Assembly: GCA_030141605.1 (NCBI GenBank)
Contig: JAQGDQ010000368.1
Coordinates: forward strand, 170,001-231,516
Length of the DNA: 61,516 nucleotides
Reading direction: 5' to 3'
Source of the DNA: Tubiluchus corallicola
Taxonomy: Eukaryota > Priapulida > Priapulimorpha > Priapulimorphida > Tubiluchidae
The notes below the pieces were generated by a model. That model was given only the letters and a program-made list of their open reading frames with translations, searched no databases and had not been told where the DNA came from. Each line of letters starts with the position of its first letter. Position 1 is the first letter of the stretch. Made by a program: the position numbers and the translations under genes. Positions 14,370 through 24,492 of the stretch are shown here, piece by piece.

Positions 14370-17363
14370 GATAGAGACATCCAGATTCTGAATTTAATTG
14401 TGCCCAGCCATTACAGCATCTGTATGCCACTGCATAGCGTGGTTTCATTACTTCTCTATAAGTTTTATAATAGTGGGTCCTGTAAACATAAGTAAATATG
14501 CAATGGTGAATTAGCTAGCAATATTGCCAGTAAAGGCGTTCTATGAATTACTAAAATTATATGCTGTTTCTAATCGATAAACTAAGCATACGTAACAATG
14601 GATGAGCATGGCATGGAATTCGAAGAACAGAATAGAACATAATAGAATATAATACAACATAACAGAACAGAACGGAATTGGAGGAAAGTGTAGGGAAGGG
14701 GAGAGGAGAGAATGGAATAGAAGAGAAATGAAGAGAATAGAATAGAATGGAACGACATGGAATAGAACAGAACAGAACGGAAAGGAACAGAATGCAATGG
14801 CTTGATATGGAATGGAACAGAACAGAAAAGAGCATACTAGTGTAAGGATCAGAGAGGAGGAGCCACATGAGAGCAAAGCATGTTATCAAGAGAGGAGGGA
14901 AAGGAGAAGTGAGAAAAACAGAAGAAAGAGGAGAGGACAGGGACAGAGAAAAGTGACAAGGAGAAGGTAGTGTGGCGATATGGCATCATAAATCTACTTA
15001 TAATGTAATTAACTAATCAGCATGAAAAGCTGCAGGTTCACACTAAATATCCATATTTCAAGCTATATTTCAGCTTCAGATATAAGCCCATATAAATGCC
15101 GTATAAAGTTAACTAAGAATAAAAATCATTACAAATAGATTCTACCTCAGTAACTGTGCTTACAAGACTGAGGAATAAACGATTTGAAACTTGCAAAGTT
15201 AAATTTCTTACCTCTTTTCATACCCCACGCACCAGTTGTTATAGTGATCTCCACAATTTGGCTTCCAAACTTTGACTAACTGAGTGTACGGCTTTTTACA
15301 TGGTTCTCTAACTGCTACTAGTTGCACGTCTTGATAAGGACAAACATTTGCCCTATAGTAAACATAATTCAATACACAATGTTAATTTTGTTATTGTTCG
15401 TGGTTTCACAGAGATGCCTTTTATGTGCATTATGCAAATTCATGCATATTGGCTTACATAAACTTTTGAATAGTCAATTAAAAACAAGATCAGGAAGGAT
15501 AGCAAACTTTGGTGTTTTCGCTCAAGTCTTTACCTAACATTTTTATTATAATATAAAGTTCTGTAAATCTGTATTTAGCGTAAAAGGTTCTATTTTTAAC
15601 CACAAAAGTCAGCTCAACATTCATTTAACGTTTTATGACTCCGTCATGGAGACAAGCCTGAAATTAATTTAATCTCAGCCTGTTTAAACTGCTTGCTTTA
15701 ATTGAACCGACTACGCTTCAAAATATATTATGATGCAATTCTTTAATTCTGGAATAATTTGTGAAAGTCAGTGGAGCGAACAAGTCGTAATTGTCGTGTA
15801 GTACAATTACAATGTAAAGTTTAACGAATTTCTTTTATTTGTGTGGGAAAAGATTAGCAAAATCTAGTAGCGCAATTGAAAAGCACAAAATTAATAATCT
15901 TAGATAGGCTCTATATACTTGATCAAAATGAACCAAAATTTAGAATGATGTTCCACAAATATCCAGACACTTTCATTTTACCATTAGAAAGGTTTAGGTA
16001 CATACATAGGTCTAGTTCTGTTTTGCGTGTGGAAGTGGCTAATTGGTTTGGTGGCTAGAAATATACTGACTGGGTGATGGATTGACTAACTGACTAACTG
16101 GGTGCATGAAAATGTAAGTGATTCACAATCTAGCCAATTTAAATGACCGACTGGCTGAATGGTTGGCCAATCTTCTAATTTTGAGAATGGGGAATACCAG
16201 GGTACTCTACCTTGCATCTACCTTTAATTCTTACTCTACTGTGCTTGGTTGCACTTCCAGAATGTGTGATGAGTAAGTAGTCAGCCTTCATTATCATAAC
16301 AAAAGACCCTGCTGTTTTCATTATTCACTTGATCGCTTGGATGTAACAAAGTAAGCTGACTCAAGAAGAGAGGCTATCTTTATCAAATTTGCCTAAAACA
16401 ATACTTTGCGAGGGGTGGACTTCTGAGGGTAAAATGTGAACTATTAACTTGTTTTCTGGCTTATAGGTTACTGAAATAGCTTCAGTTACCTGTGACTGCC
16501 TTTATTCGTCATTGGGTCAGTTAATAGATGATAATACCTGAGGTTAGGCTCTTTTTGTGTTTACATTTTACAAATTTTTCAACAGCCTACACACGAACTA
16601 TCACGTTTTCCTTATTTCTTGCAATGAATACCCAAATGACTGCCCTGCATAGCACGACTTTAAATTTAGTACAGATTGATGGTAACGCGTTCCTGCTTCA
16701 AATGATTTCCTCTTTTCTTCTTTTTTCTTGAGTAAATATGATTTCAAGAATTGAGGAATTATGGGTTTATCAGACATCAGATAATTAAAAATCTTGCAAA
16801 TTTTGTTAATGGACTGACGATGCAGTGACCACCAAACATTTTTGTATGTACCACAGGTAACAAGTTGCTTTGATAATGTGCCCAAGATAATTACAGTGTA
16901 TGCTACTGGGCCAGATGAAGTGAAGTAATGCTAAGAGCACAAACGTAGCCGCTAATTACGTTGCTATTCAATGGACAGAGCTTAAAGCATGTGGGGATTA
17001 ACCTGAGGGCAACTTCTGCCACTCCTGTGTATGGACAAATGCGGACATACCCGTGTGCATCCTGATTAGACAGTACATGGTATTCATGCGCTTCAATGCA
17101 CGGGGGAGCCTCTTTTATAACAGAAGGTATATATATACACACTTGCAGTGAGAGTTCAATACAATGTGGACACTAAACGCAAAAAAACGCACAACTGATA
17201 ATACATACACACGTGCGCTTTATGTAACAGCGATAACCAATACTTACATGCCATTAACTAGAGTTCTATTCGTTAATATACATTGTCCAGTATGTACAAT
17301 TGACATTAATAACACTAGATATCCCACACAGTGACACATATACGTAATATATCCGTGTACCAT
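14370..17363 (-). CDS. secreted EMI-domain protein, MEGF6-like N-terminus (partial, first three coding exons)
   Basis: Exons, minus strand: 17248-17363, 15212-15352, 14370-14479. All junctions are GT-AG and the phases agree (2, 2, then 1 open), giving 121 codons before the gene runs on beyond the last visible exon. Exon 1 starts at ATG 17363 and encodes a hydrophobic signal peptide (GYLVLLMSIVHTG); the frame is open further upstream to ATG 17495, but that start would bury the signal. Exons 2 and 3 form one EMI domain: an N-terminal VCP and EPC, then WKPNCG, WCVGYEKRTHYY, YRCCNGWAQ and a closing GCLY. In known EMI proteins such as MEGF6 and EMILINs this cysteine-rich module is extracellular and lies just after the signal peptide; in MEGF6 many EGF repeats follow. 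No EGF exon was found between 14370 and the window start, so the downstream gene is unseen or has a very long intron. The EMI assignment is strong; MEGF6 orthology is an inference. Confidence 0.78.
14618..14850. repeat. degenerate pentanucleotide (GAATA/GAACA) minisatellite inside the EMI gene intron
   Basis: Purine-rich tract of AATAGA/ACAGA/ACGGA variants between exons 3 and 2 of the EMI gene. The three overlapping minus-strand frames rich in Phe, Ser and Cys are by-products of this repeat. Confidence 0.9.
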
Positions 17364-17495
17364 TGTCGTTTCTTTAAAGCGCACTTCACTTATTGTGCGA
17401 TGCGGAGGCGCAGAATACGAGGAAGACAAATCTTTTTTACACTCACAGAGCTCTGTCGCTCGTTCTATTCGACGGTCATTCCATGCAGATGTCAA

Positions 17496-18724
17496 AACAC
17501 TTAATCATGGTTCGTAGCAACACAATTTGACGGTGACGCCTTTACGGAGTCGTAGAAATTCTGCGAGTATTAATTACACGTTCATATTAAAATTTCCCTG
17601 TTTGCTATAAGGTAAATGAAACGCAGGCCAGCCGTACCTCATGCACACATCATAAAACTGTAGGTGAAGAAAAACTCAGCAGTTCTTCCATGTGCTAAAT
17701 AAGTAATTTTCACACACGCACCGCACCATGCACCAAAATTTTTTTCGTTGATTTATTTACTTTTTTATATATAAATTTTGACTTGATTACTTTTTGATCT
17801 GGTCTGCACAATAATTACATACCAAACACAGTATATGCACTGGCACCGGCTGCGCAGTATCGTGTGACCAGCGTGTGCTGCTCAACTGATACAGGTTCCT
17901 GGATGGTCTACTTAAACCGCATGCGCAGATTAGTTCACCAAGAGGAGATGTAAATATACGATTATAGTCAAAATAGTGGAGTCTGACAGTTATTATTCCT
18001 GGTATGAATAAACATTTAATTTGAACTAGATCAAGTTAGTAAAATAATCAGTAAGCTAAATGCGTTGTGTTTTTTGTTACCCGTGCGACCGACAGGACGT
18101 TTACTCACGTGTGTGTGTCTACCTGTGTCAGAAAGAATGAAGCCATTATCACAAACTTGGTTATTGTTAAAGGGCAGGGATAGGATGGGGAAGGCAATGA
18201 ATGCAGAAACCCATTTGCCTTTTAGTTCAAATGTCAGTAGACAAGGTGACAAGATAAAAAATGTTAAATGCAAAGCGGAATGAATGTGTAATAACCAAAC
18301 TAGGCACCGTGATAGATCTGGACCGGTGCTTCTATTGATAACTAAATGTCTCGTGAAACGTTAGGTATGTAACAATGTATGTAAACTTAACTATGTAATT
18401 TATATTTTGTTGTTTCCATGAACTGTTCTTTTCAACAGTTAAAATAATACAACCAAATATTTTGTTTGATTCTAATTTGCATGAGATTGTATAACGTAAG
18501 TAATTATTTTTTGTTTTTCAGTGTATTACATATGTTACTGCAACTTTTGTTGATTATTGACACAATGACACATAAGATTTTGCCACTTTGATATTTTGAT
18601 GCATGGTTATTATCACTATTATTATTATTTTATTTTGTCATTTCGATGCACTGTTTTCCTCAAGTTAAATAAGTTTCGCACAAAACTGCAACTAGTGTCA
18701 CATAATTAACCATAGCAATTAATG
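17496..18724. other. intergenic between EMI gene and transferrin-like exons
   Basis: No exon could be placed. The frame at 18031-18273 (minus) has no recognisable family and did not continue the transferrin-like exons. Confidence 0.4.
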
Positions 18725-18868
18725 CTGCATAAATAGGGGTGACCTCTTGGTCTTTCGCCACCCTTTCTCCTTTCTCAATTATCATTGCAGTATTATTCTC
18801 ATATAAATATTATATATTGATATGTCGTGTAAAAAAGACGAATAAATTGAATTGAATTGAATTGTAAT
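18725..18868 (+). mobile_element. probable LINE 3' end with (TTGAA)n tail
   Basis: Contains GACCTCTTGGTCTTTCGCC and ends in AATAAATTGAATTGAATTGA, a 3' terminus of the kind seen in animal non-LTR elements. No reverse transcriptase is attached. Confidence 0.45.
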
Positions 18869-18888
18869 GTATGCAACAACGTACATAC

Positions 18889-19573
18889 CTGGTATATCAG
18901 GACATTTTAGAAATGAACTAAAACTAAATGAGAAAACAAACATCCCGGATTTGTCCTGGGGCATCTTATTTACAAGCACGTGCTTTTGCCAACTGACCAC
19001 CTAGGACTCACTGATAGCTAGCCTGTCATATTTTCTGTGGGCAAATGTTTTTCCGCAAAACTTCTGATCATACTTAGCACTAAATGCATTGGAAACGATG
19101 CTTGCCTTAAAGGCTTACGATTTAAATTGCCTTTTAACAAAACTTCGGTGACAACGGGTAAAAGCACCTGATTTGCAGTTAGCCCAGGTATAAATATGAA
19201 AACTTTTATTTCCAACACAAACTGTGAGTGAGTTTTTTTTAATATTACCGAAAAGAAATATAAGTTTAATAAAGATATTATTTTAATTAAGATTTTCCAG
19301 ACTTTTTAAGCTTTTTATGATGATTACAGTTTAGCTGGATTTCATGCACAGTAAAACACAGTAGGTACATGTAAAACGTAAAATGGATAATGTTATTTAT
19401 AATTGTAAATCATCTTACTGGTTAATTTTAAGTGTTTGTTGATTTGCTGAAAAGCAATTGTGGTACTTTTCTGAACGTCCTCAGACTTCAGGGATAAGAT
19501 TTGGTCACGTGGGAATACACGCATGTTGTGTTTGACGAATGCCACATAGCCAACCTTCAAACAGTGGTGGTTT
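18889..19573 (-). CDS. transferrin-like lobe fragment, three exons (partial)
   Basis: Minus-strand exons 19419-19573, 19119-19221 and 18889-18992 have good acceptors and donors (GTAAGA, GTAAGC, GTATGT), and their phases fit exactly. Exon 1 carries CLKVGYVAFVKHN, which recalls the C(L)..G.VAFVKH block of transferrins. Exon 2 carries C then YTWANCKSGAFTR, corresponding to the cysteine pair and NC.L..P region that follows. Exon 3 carries DKSGMFVFSFSF, in the place of the FQLF.S segment before LLFKD. Three weak matches in the right order over consecutive phase-compatible exons make a transferrin lobe plausible, but divergence is high, the normal spacing in exon 1 is shortened, and neither the 5' nor the 3' remainder was found. 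It could be a fast-evolving gene or a relic. Confidence 0.42.
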
Positions 19574-19635
19574 CTGCAGAGAGAATAGTTTTGAACCAAT
19601 TGGCAGTTATGCAGTGAATTGCTTCTCAGCCGATT

Positions 19636-19995
19636 TTAATACTAGGTAAAATCCGTGCTGACAAGCATTGTTATATTGTGTTGTGATCTTGACCTCTTAT
19701 CTGCCGACCTTGACCTCCAATCCGCTGACCTTGACGAAACTCGAGGTGCTCGTGCTGACAAGCACTACCATATTTGTTGTGATCTTGAACTCTGCTGACC
19801 TTGATTTCTGATCTGTTGGCCGTGACCTCTAATCTGACGAGCTTGACCTCTCATCAGCCAAACTTTAGAACTAGGTAAAACTCGGGAACCCAAGTACTAT
19901 TATATTCGCTGTGACCTTGAACTTTTATGTGCCGATCTTGATCTTTAATCAGCTAACCTTGCCTTCTAGTTTGACCTCCAATTGACCTCTCAGCT
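19636..19995. repeat. degenerate minisatellite rich in TGACCTTGA motifs
   Basis: A higher-order unit of roughly 225 bp (compare CTAGGTAAAATCCGTGCTGA at 19643 with the ACTAGGTAAAACTCGGGAAC string near 19870) contains many diverged copies of GACCTTGACCTC/TGATCTTGACCT. Both levels are imperfect, indicating an old array. Confidence 0.8.
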
Positions 19996-20150
19996 GTCAA
20001 CCTTAACAGGATAACAACTAGTTCTGGTGACTGGCGTACATATATATTCGTAATCACTGCTCTGTCATATTTGGCTACATTTTAGTTACTCTTTTTTGAG
20101 ATGTGTAAAAGATCCGAAAGTTACCCAGTTTGCACAAAGTCCAATGGAAA

Positions 20151-20411
20151 TTACAGGTTCGAGGTATCTAAAGTCCATTTAAAAATTTCCCTGAAAGCTG
20201 AGTGCTCATTAGCTTGTATAAAAATAATAAGTGTAGGTATCTTATAAACCTCTAATGAGATATTTCTGATCTTCTCGTCGTAAACACAGGTATATTCTTC
20301 AAAATTACTAGGCTGTTTCATCATTGAACAAATCTTAAATTCTGCTTTCTTCTTCGTAACTGCTGCCTCTATTTTCTCTGCCTTAAATGGTCCGTTGCCT
20401 TTGGCATCCAC
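20151..20411 (-). CDS. unidentified 86-codon open frame
   Basis: An open frame with balanced composition: a lysine/glutamate-rich start (FKAEKIEAAVTKKKAEF) and a mixed hydrophobic second half. I recognise no family, and the splice context is unclear. It may be an exon of the transferrin-like gene region, a transposon fragment or chance. Confidence 0.15.
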   Translation of the reverse strand: MDAKGNGPFKAEKIEAAVTKKKAEFKICSMMKQPSNFEEYTCVYDEKIRNISLEVYKIPTLIIFIQANEHSAFREIFKWTLDTSNL

Positions 20412-22372
20412 TCATTTCAGAATCATATATATATATAAATATATTTATATATAAATAAACAACCAGAACTATACATATATATATAATAATGGTAGTATAC
20501 ATTATAAAATGTGAAATATATTTTATACCATGATATTAACCCGTAAGACACACTACAACGTATTTCGACAATTATTTCTGCAGACTAGACGAATTTTCAG
20601 AAAAGTGGAATTCTGGGGGCGTTTTTTAAGTAGCCAGCTTAGCAAGTCTTGTCTCTTGGCCGATAGATCGTAGCCAAATTCACAAGAGAGGTTATACTAA
20701 TCACCTTTAAACAACGTCCCTAAAACTTTATAGAAGCATCACTTGCTATTTTCTTCTAGTTTTTCATGTTTGTTTCATGAAAATTAATGTCGAATGGAAG
20801 TTTTGTCTCAACAAAGTTATTTCTGGATTAGGCTTCAGCAACATGTTTTTCATTCCATACTAAACGATGAAAATTATTTTCAAGTGGCAATTACAACAAC
20901 AGCTCTGTCTTTGTAACTATGATGTTAGGATATTAGTTTATTATGCTTCCCTTCCTTGTCGCCAGATGTCACCACCACGTACTGCTGCTTCCACATTACT
21001 GCCTTGGTGCTGTAATACACTAAAATAGTAATTGAACTAACAGAAGTCGATGCACGTTTAAGGTTTTATAATTAAATTAAGGATATAGTTGGTTGAACGA
21101 TAGAAGTTGCTTACAGTTACGTGAAAAAGATGAAAATCTACCTATTAACGCCGACGCCGTTAAACAGACTAAAGTTTCGCTTATGTTTATATAAAGAATT
21201 GTGATATATAGTGTTTCACTTACTTGAGCTACAGGCTTTTTTATTGGTCAGCTTTGCTCAACGCGTGTCTGTCACGTGACAGATTTGCTATTGTGTCTCC
21301 TTAATCATCAGTAAGAATGTGAAAAGTTAGTTCAATGTAAGGACCGTTTTAATCTTTGCGTCAACTTTTTTATACTACCAAAATCTGGCATAGATATTTC
21401 ACAATCCCCTTTAGGAGTTGAAGCAGAAAAGTGACGCACAAGTGAAACATTTATGCAACAAGAGTTGATAGTTTGGCACAGCGAGGTGGCGAGGAGGTGA
21501 AGCCTTTATACTACTGACAGCTAAGGTTCACAGTTCTCCACAGCCAGGCAAGAGTTTGTACAGAGACGTGGCATTGGGTGGTTACATTTATACTACTCGC
21601 AAAACTAAAAAATGCTTTGTATTTAAACCGGTTGAAACGCGCGACAAGAAATTTCTGAATTGAAATTTTTTAAGTATAACTGGAAAATTCTTAGCAGAAC
21701 TCACCTTTCAATTCTCATCACTATTATTATTTTTGCCATTGGAGTCAACCAATGTAATTATGTCGTCAGTTATGTATTGTGCGTAAATATTCTTTTGCAT
21801 TGCGAACTTCGCCATAGCTTGTTGAAGGACAGTAGTCCCCTAATTTTTAAACAGTAGTAAGCTTAAACATATCAAACATAACGATCAGAGTTTACAAGTG
21901 TGCGCAAAATAAATTGTTAACATTTCATTTAAGGGAACGCATCGCATCGATGGTTATTAACAATCAGTTTTTAAAAATGATTCAAAACTTTGCACCAAAT
22001 TTTAGTTTTAATGTTACACAAGGGAACTGCATGTTTTAATTTTATTGCAAGTGGCCAATTTCAAACCACAAATACGATAGCAATAATACAGTTTGAAATT
22101 CCGCAAGCTGAAACCCAGCATTTAATGGCGTACTCAAATTCGATGGTCATTGCTAGACCGTCACCAGACTCATCCAATCTATGCCTGTAAGGTGAGCTAC
22201 TGAATCAGCAGAAGTGGCTACTTCAACCTCACTCAGATGTGTGCACATCTTCTTCTACGAGGTAAACAACCAGAATCAGCACTGAAAATGAAATCGCCTA
22301 GGAGCGAGAATCAAAGCGGTTCACCTATCCAGCCACCGATGAGTCTAGGTATCATTTAGCTTCACCAATCAT
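20412..22372. other. intergenic, nothing recognised
   Basis: AT-rich, with TA runs at 20426-20490. No exon or repeat family recognised. Confidence 0.4.
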
Positions 22373-22612
22373 CAAGACAAGACAAAGACAAAAAGACAAC
22401 GTTTATTTACCGTCGCATGTTTAAATAAACAACAGCACTAACGGTTATTTAGCAACTGACACTTAACGACAATGCAGGTAAGAACGCTACATACAAATAA
22501 CAAAGAACATGTAGGGAATATGTCCTGGCGTTAGCACCAGTCACTAGACTCGAATTAAAGACTGCGTGGTTGCAGTCCGAAATCTAGACCACTCGGCCAC
22601 CCTACCCAGGAG
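22373..22612 (-). mobile_element. SINE with tRNA-Leu/Ser-like head and (TCTTG) tail
   Basis: On the minus strand the stretch near 22605 reads GGTGGCCGAGTGGTCTAGA, the D-arm/A-box form of class II tRNAs. It is followed about 50 bases on by TTCGAGTCTAGTGA (B-box-like) and ends at 22373-22400 in GTCTTTTTGTCTTTGTCTTG. That is the order of head, body and tail of a tRNA-derived SINE. It does not fold as an intact tRNA. Confidence 0.6.
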
Positions 22613-22889
22613 ATTGCAGTATAATCTGAGCGCCACCCCTTCGATTCCAAGTATGAATTCTACATAAAGAGTCTAACACACTTATCATTTTAAAACTTTG
22701 TAATAAAACAAGCCTTTGCCGACACGTGTCTCTATTTCAAATGCAGCTTCGTGAAAAACGGTGTGCATTAAATTTCATTAGTTTTTCGTTTCAATGGTTA
22801 CAATGTTACATCCTATTTCTCTGATGGAACAAACCACAGTTGTTGAATTTTGTAACAAATCTTGCTCGAAAAAACAAATGTGAAAAGTG

Positions 22890-22962
22890 GAAACGACGCA
22901 CAGATTTGAACCGGAGACCTCGTTTAAGAGGCAAACGTCTGGCTATCATTCCCAGGTTTCTA
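22890..22962 (-). mobile_element. tRNA-like SINE head on the minus strand
   Basis: Reading the minus strand, a GATAGCCAGACG A-box-like string is followed by an anticodon-arm-like hairpin (CGTTT/AAACG) and a B-box-like CCGGTTCAAATCTG. It is a degenerate tRNA-like module adjoining the plus-strand SINE that follows, giving a head-to-head arrangement. Confidence 0.45.
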
Positions 22963-23130
22963 GACCAGTCTTAATGCAATGGTCTGCGGTTCGCATCTAC
23001 ACTGTGGTCAGGACTTTTTCACATTTTCTTTTTTCGAACAAGTTTGGTTTTAGAATTCAACAATTGTTTGGTTTATTACATCAATAATAATAATTTTAAA
23101 AATTAAGATTACCAATAATTACTTACTTTA
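22963..23130 (+). mobile_element. SINE family C, copy 1
   Basis: A tRNA-like piece with GCGGTTCGCATCTACAC is followed by TTTTCACATTTTCTTTTTTC, AACAAGTTTGGTTTT and a TTAAGATTACCAATAATTA end. The body matches 29476-29640 in the same orientation. Confidence 0.6.
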
Positions 23131-23611
23131 ACACTCATTTTGAGATCGTCACAGTAACCCACAGGCTCAGTGAATCACCAAAGTCGGGAGGTTTTGCTAA
23201 GAATAGTTTTGCAACAGTTGAAATACACGTTAATGATTTTCCCGCATTAACAATATTATGTAGTCTCTGCTGGCATTGAGTTTACCTTAGTAATTACTTT
23301 TCTAATAGAGACACCTCCAAAAAACGAAATGAAATTTTAGTAACAGAAATCATACTTCAGAATTTATAAATACGCTATGTTTTGATCAAAACAACAAGAA
23401 AGCTCTGGGTACTTTAGAGATTTGTGACAAGTTGCAGCCATTTTCTTGTTTCTCTCAATTATCAATGAATAACGAATTAATTATTTCAACTTTGGTTGTT
23501 CACAACAACAAAAATAATAATAAGAGTGAAATTTGTGTTTCAAAGCCACTAATAAACAGCCATTGACGTAATGTATTGAATAACATAATCAGTAATAATA
23601 GACATTAAATC

Positions 23612-24012
23612 TTGCCTTTCTTTTCATTATCTCACTTTAAGTTACCTTACTTTTCCTTACTTTATCTTATTTTATTTTATCCTACCTTACTTTACCTTAC
23701 CTTACCCTACTTTACCTTACCTTACCTTACCTTACCTTACCTTACCCTACCTTACCTTACCTTACATTACCTTACCTTATTCTACATTACCTTACCTTAC
23801 CTTACATTACCTTACCTTATCTCCCCTTACCTTACCTTATCTTACTCTTCTCGTCTCGTCTCACCTTACCTCATCTCATCTGACCTCATTTCGTCTCATC
23901 TTTTCTTAATTTCATCTATCTCATTTCATCTCATCCTACTTTGTTTTATCTCGCCTTATCTTATCTTATATTCTTACATTATCTTACTTTATCTTGTCTT
24001 AATAATTATATT
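23612..24012. repeat. (TTACC)n pentanucleotide minisatellite
   Basis: About 400 bp of TTACC, TTATC and TCATC variants. The 138-codon Tyr/Leu/Pro-rich frame here reflects the repeat. A closely related array lies at 32655-33058. Confidence 0.93.
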
Positions 24013-24492
24013 AAATAGTAATTTGTGAGTGTTATATATATATATAAAGACTTGATTTTTTATACTAAATTTGCGACTTGCAATTTATAAATTCATTCAA
24101 TTTTGATTCTGATTTTAGAGCAAAGCTGGTTTGAAATAAAAAATAAGCATAACTATCGTTTTATAGCTCTACCGTCTAATGATTATTGCTTTAACGTGTA
24201 GAATTTTACTTTTGTATCTTACTATTCAATCCTTCGTCAATTGAACTTATGTACAAATGACACCTTTGGTTTTGCTTGCATTGTATTGTCATTTAAGAGC
24301 TAGTCATTAAGATCAACTAATTAGTCAAACGTTGGCCTAGTGGTGACCCATAAAACGGCTGTAAACAACAGAACTGTTGAGCGACTCAGTCGGCAATAGA
24401 TAATGAAGTTTTTGTTTACTCGAAATTCCACCATTGTTTTTATCGCTCTGGCGCCTAGTTTTCAATCGTGACAGCTTATGTAAGAGACTATC

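Noticed and set aside
14541-14889. Three overlapping 70-110 codon minus-strand frames
   Set aside because: Phe/Ser/Cys-rich because of the GAATA/GAACA pentanucleotide repeat in the EMI gene intron.
16601-17142. Two minus-strand frames of 79 and 94 codons in the first EMI intron
   Set aside because: Balanced composition but no recognisable family and no splice sites that fit the EMI gene; left unassigned.
23612-24028. 138-codon Tyr/Leu/Pro-rich plus-strand frame
   Set aside because: Entirely within the TTACC minisatellite.
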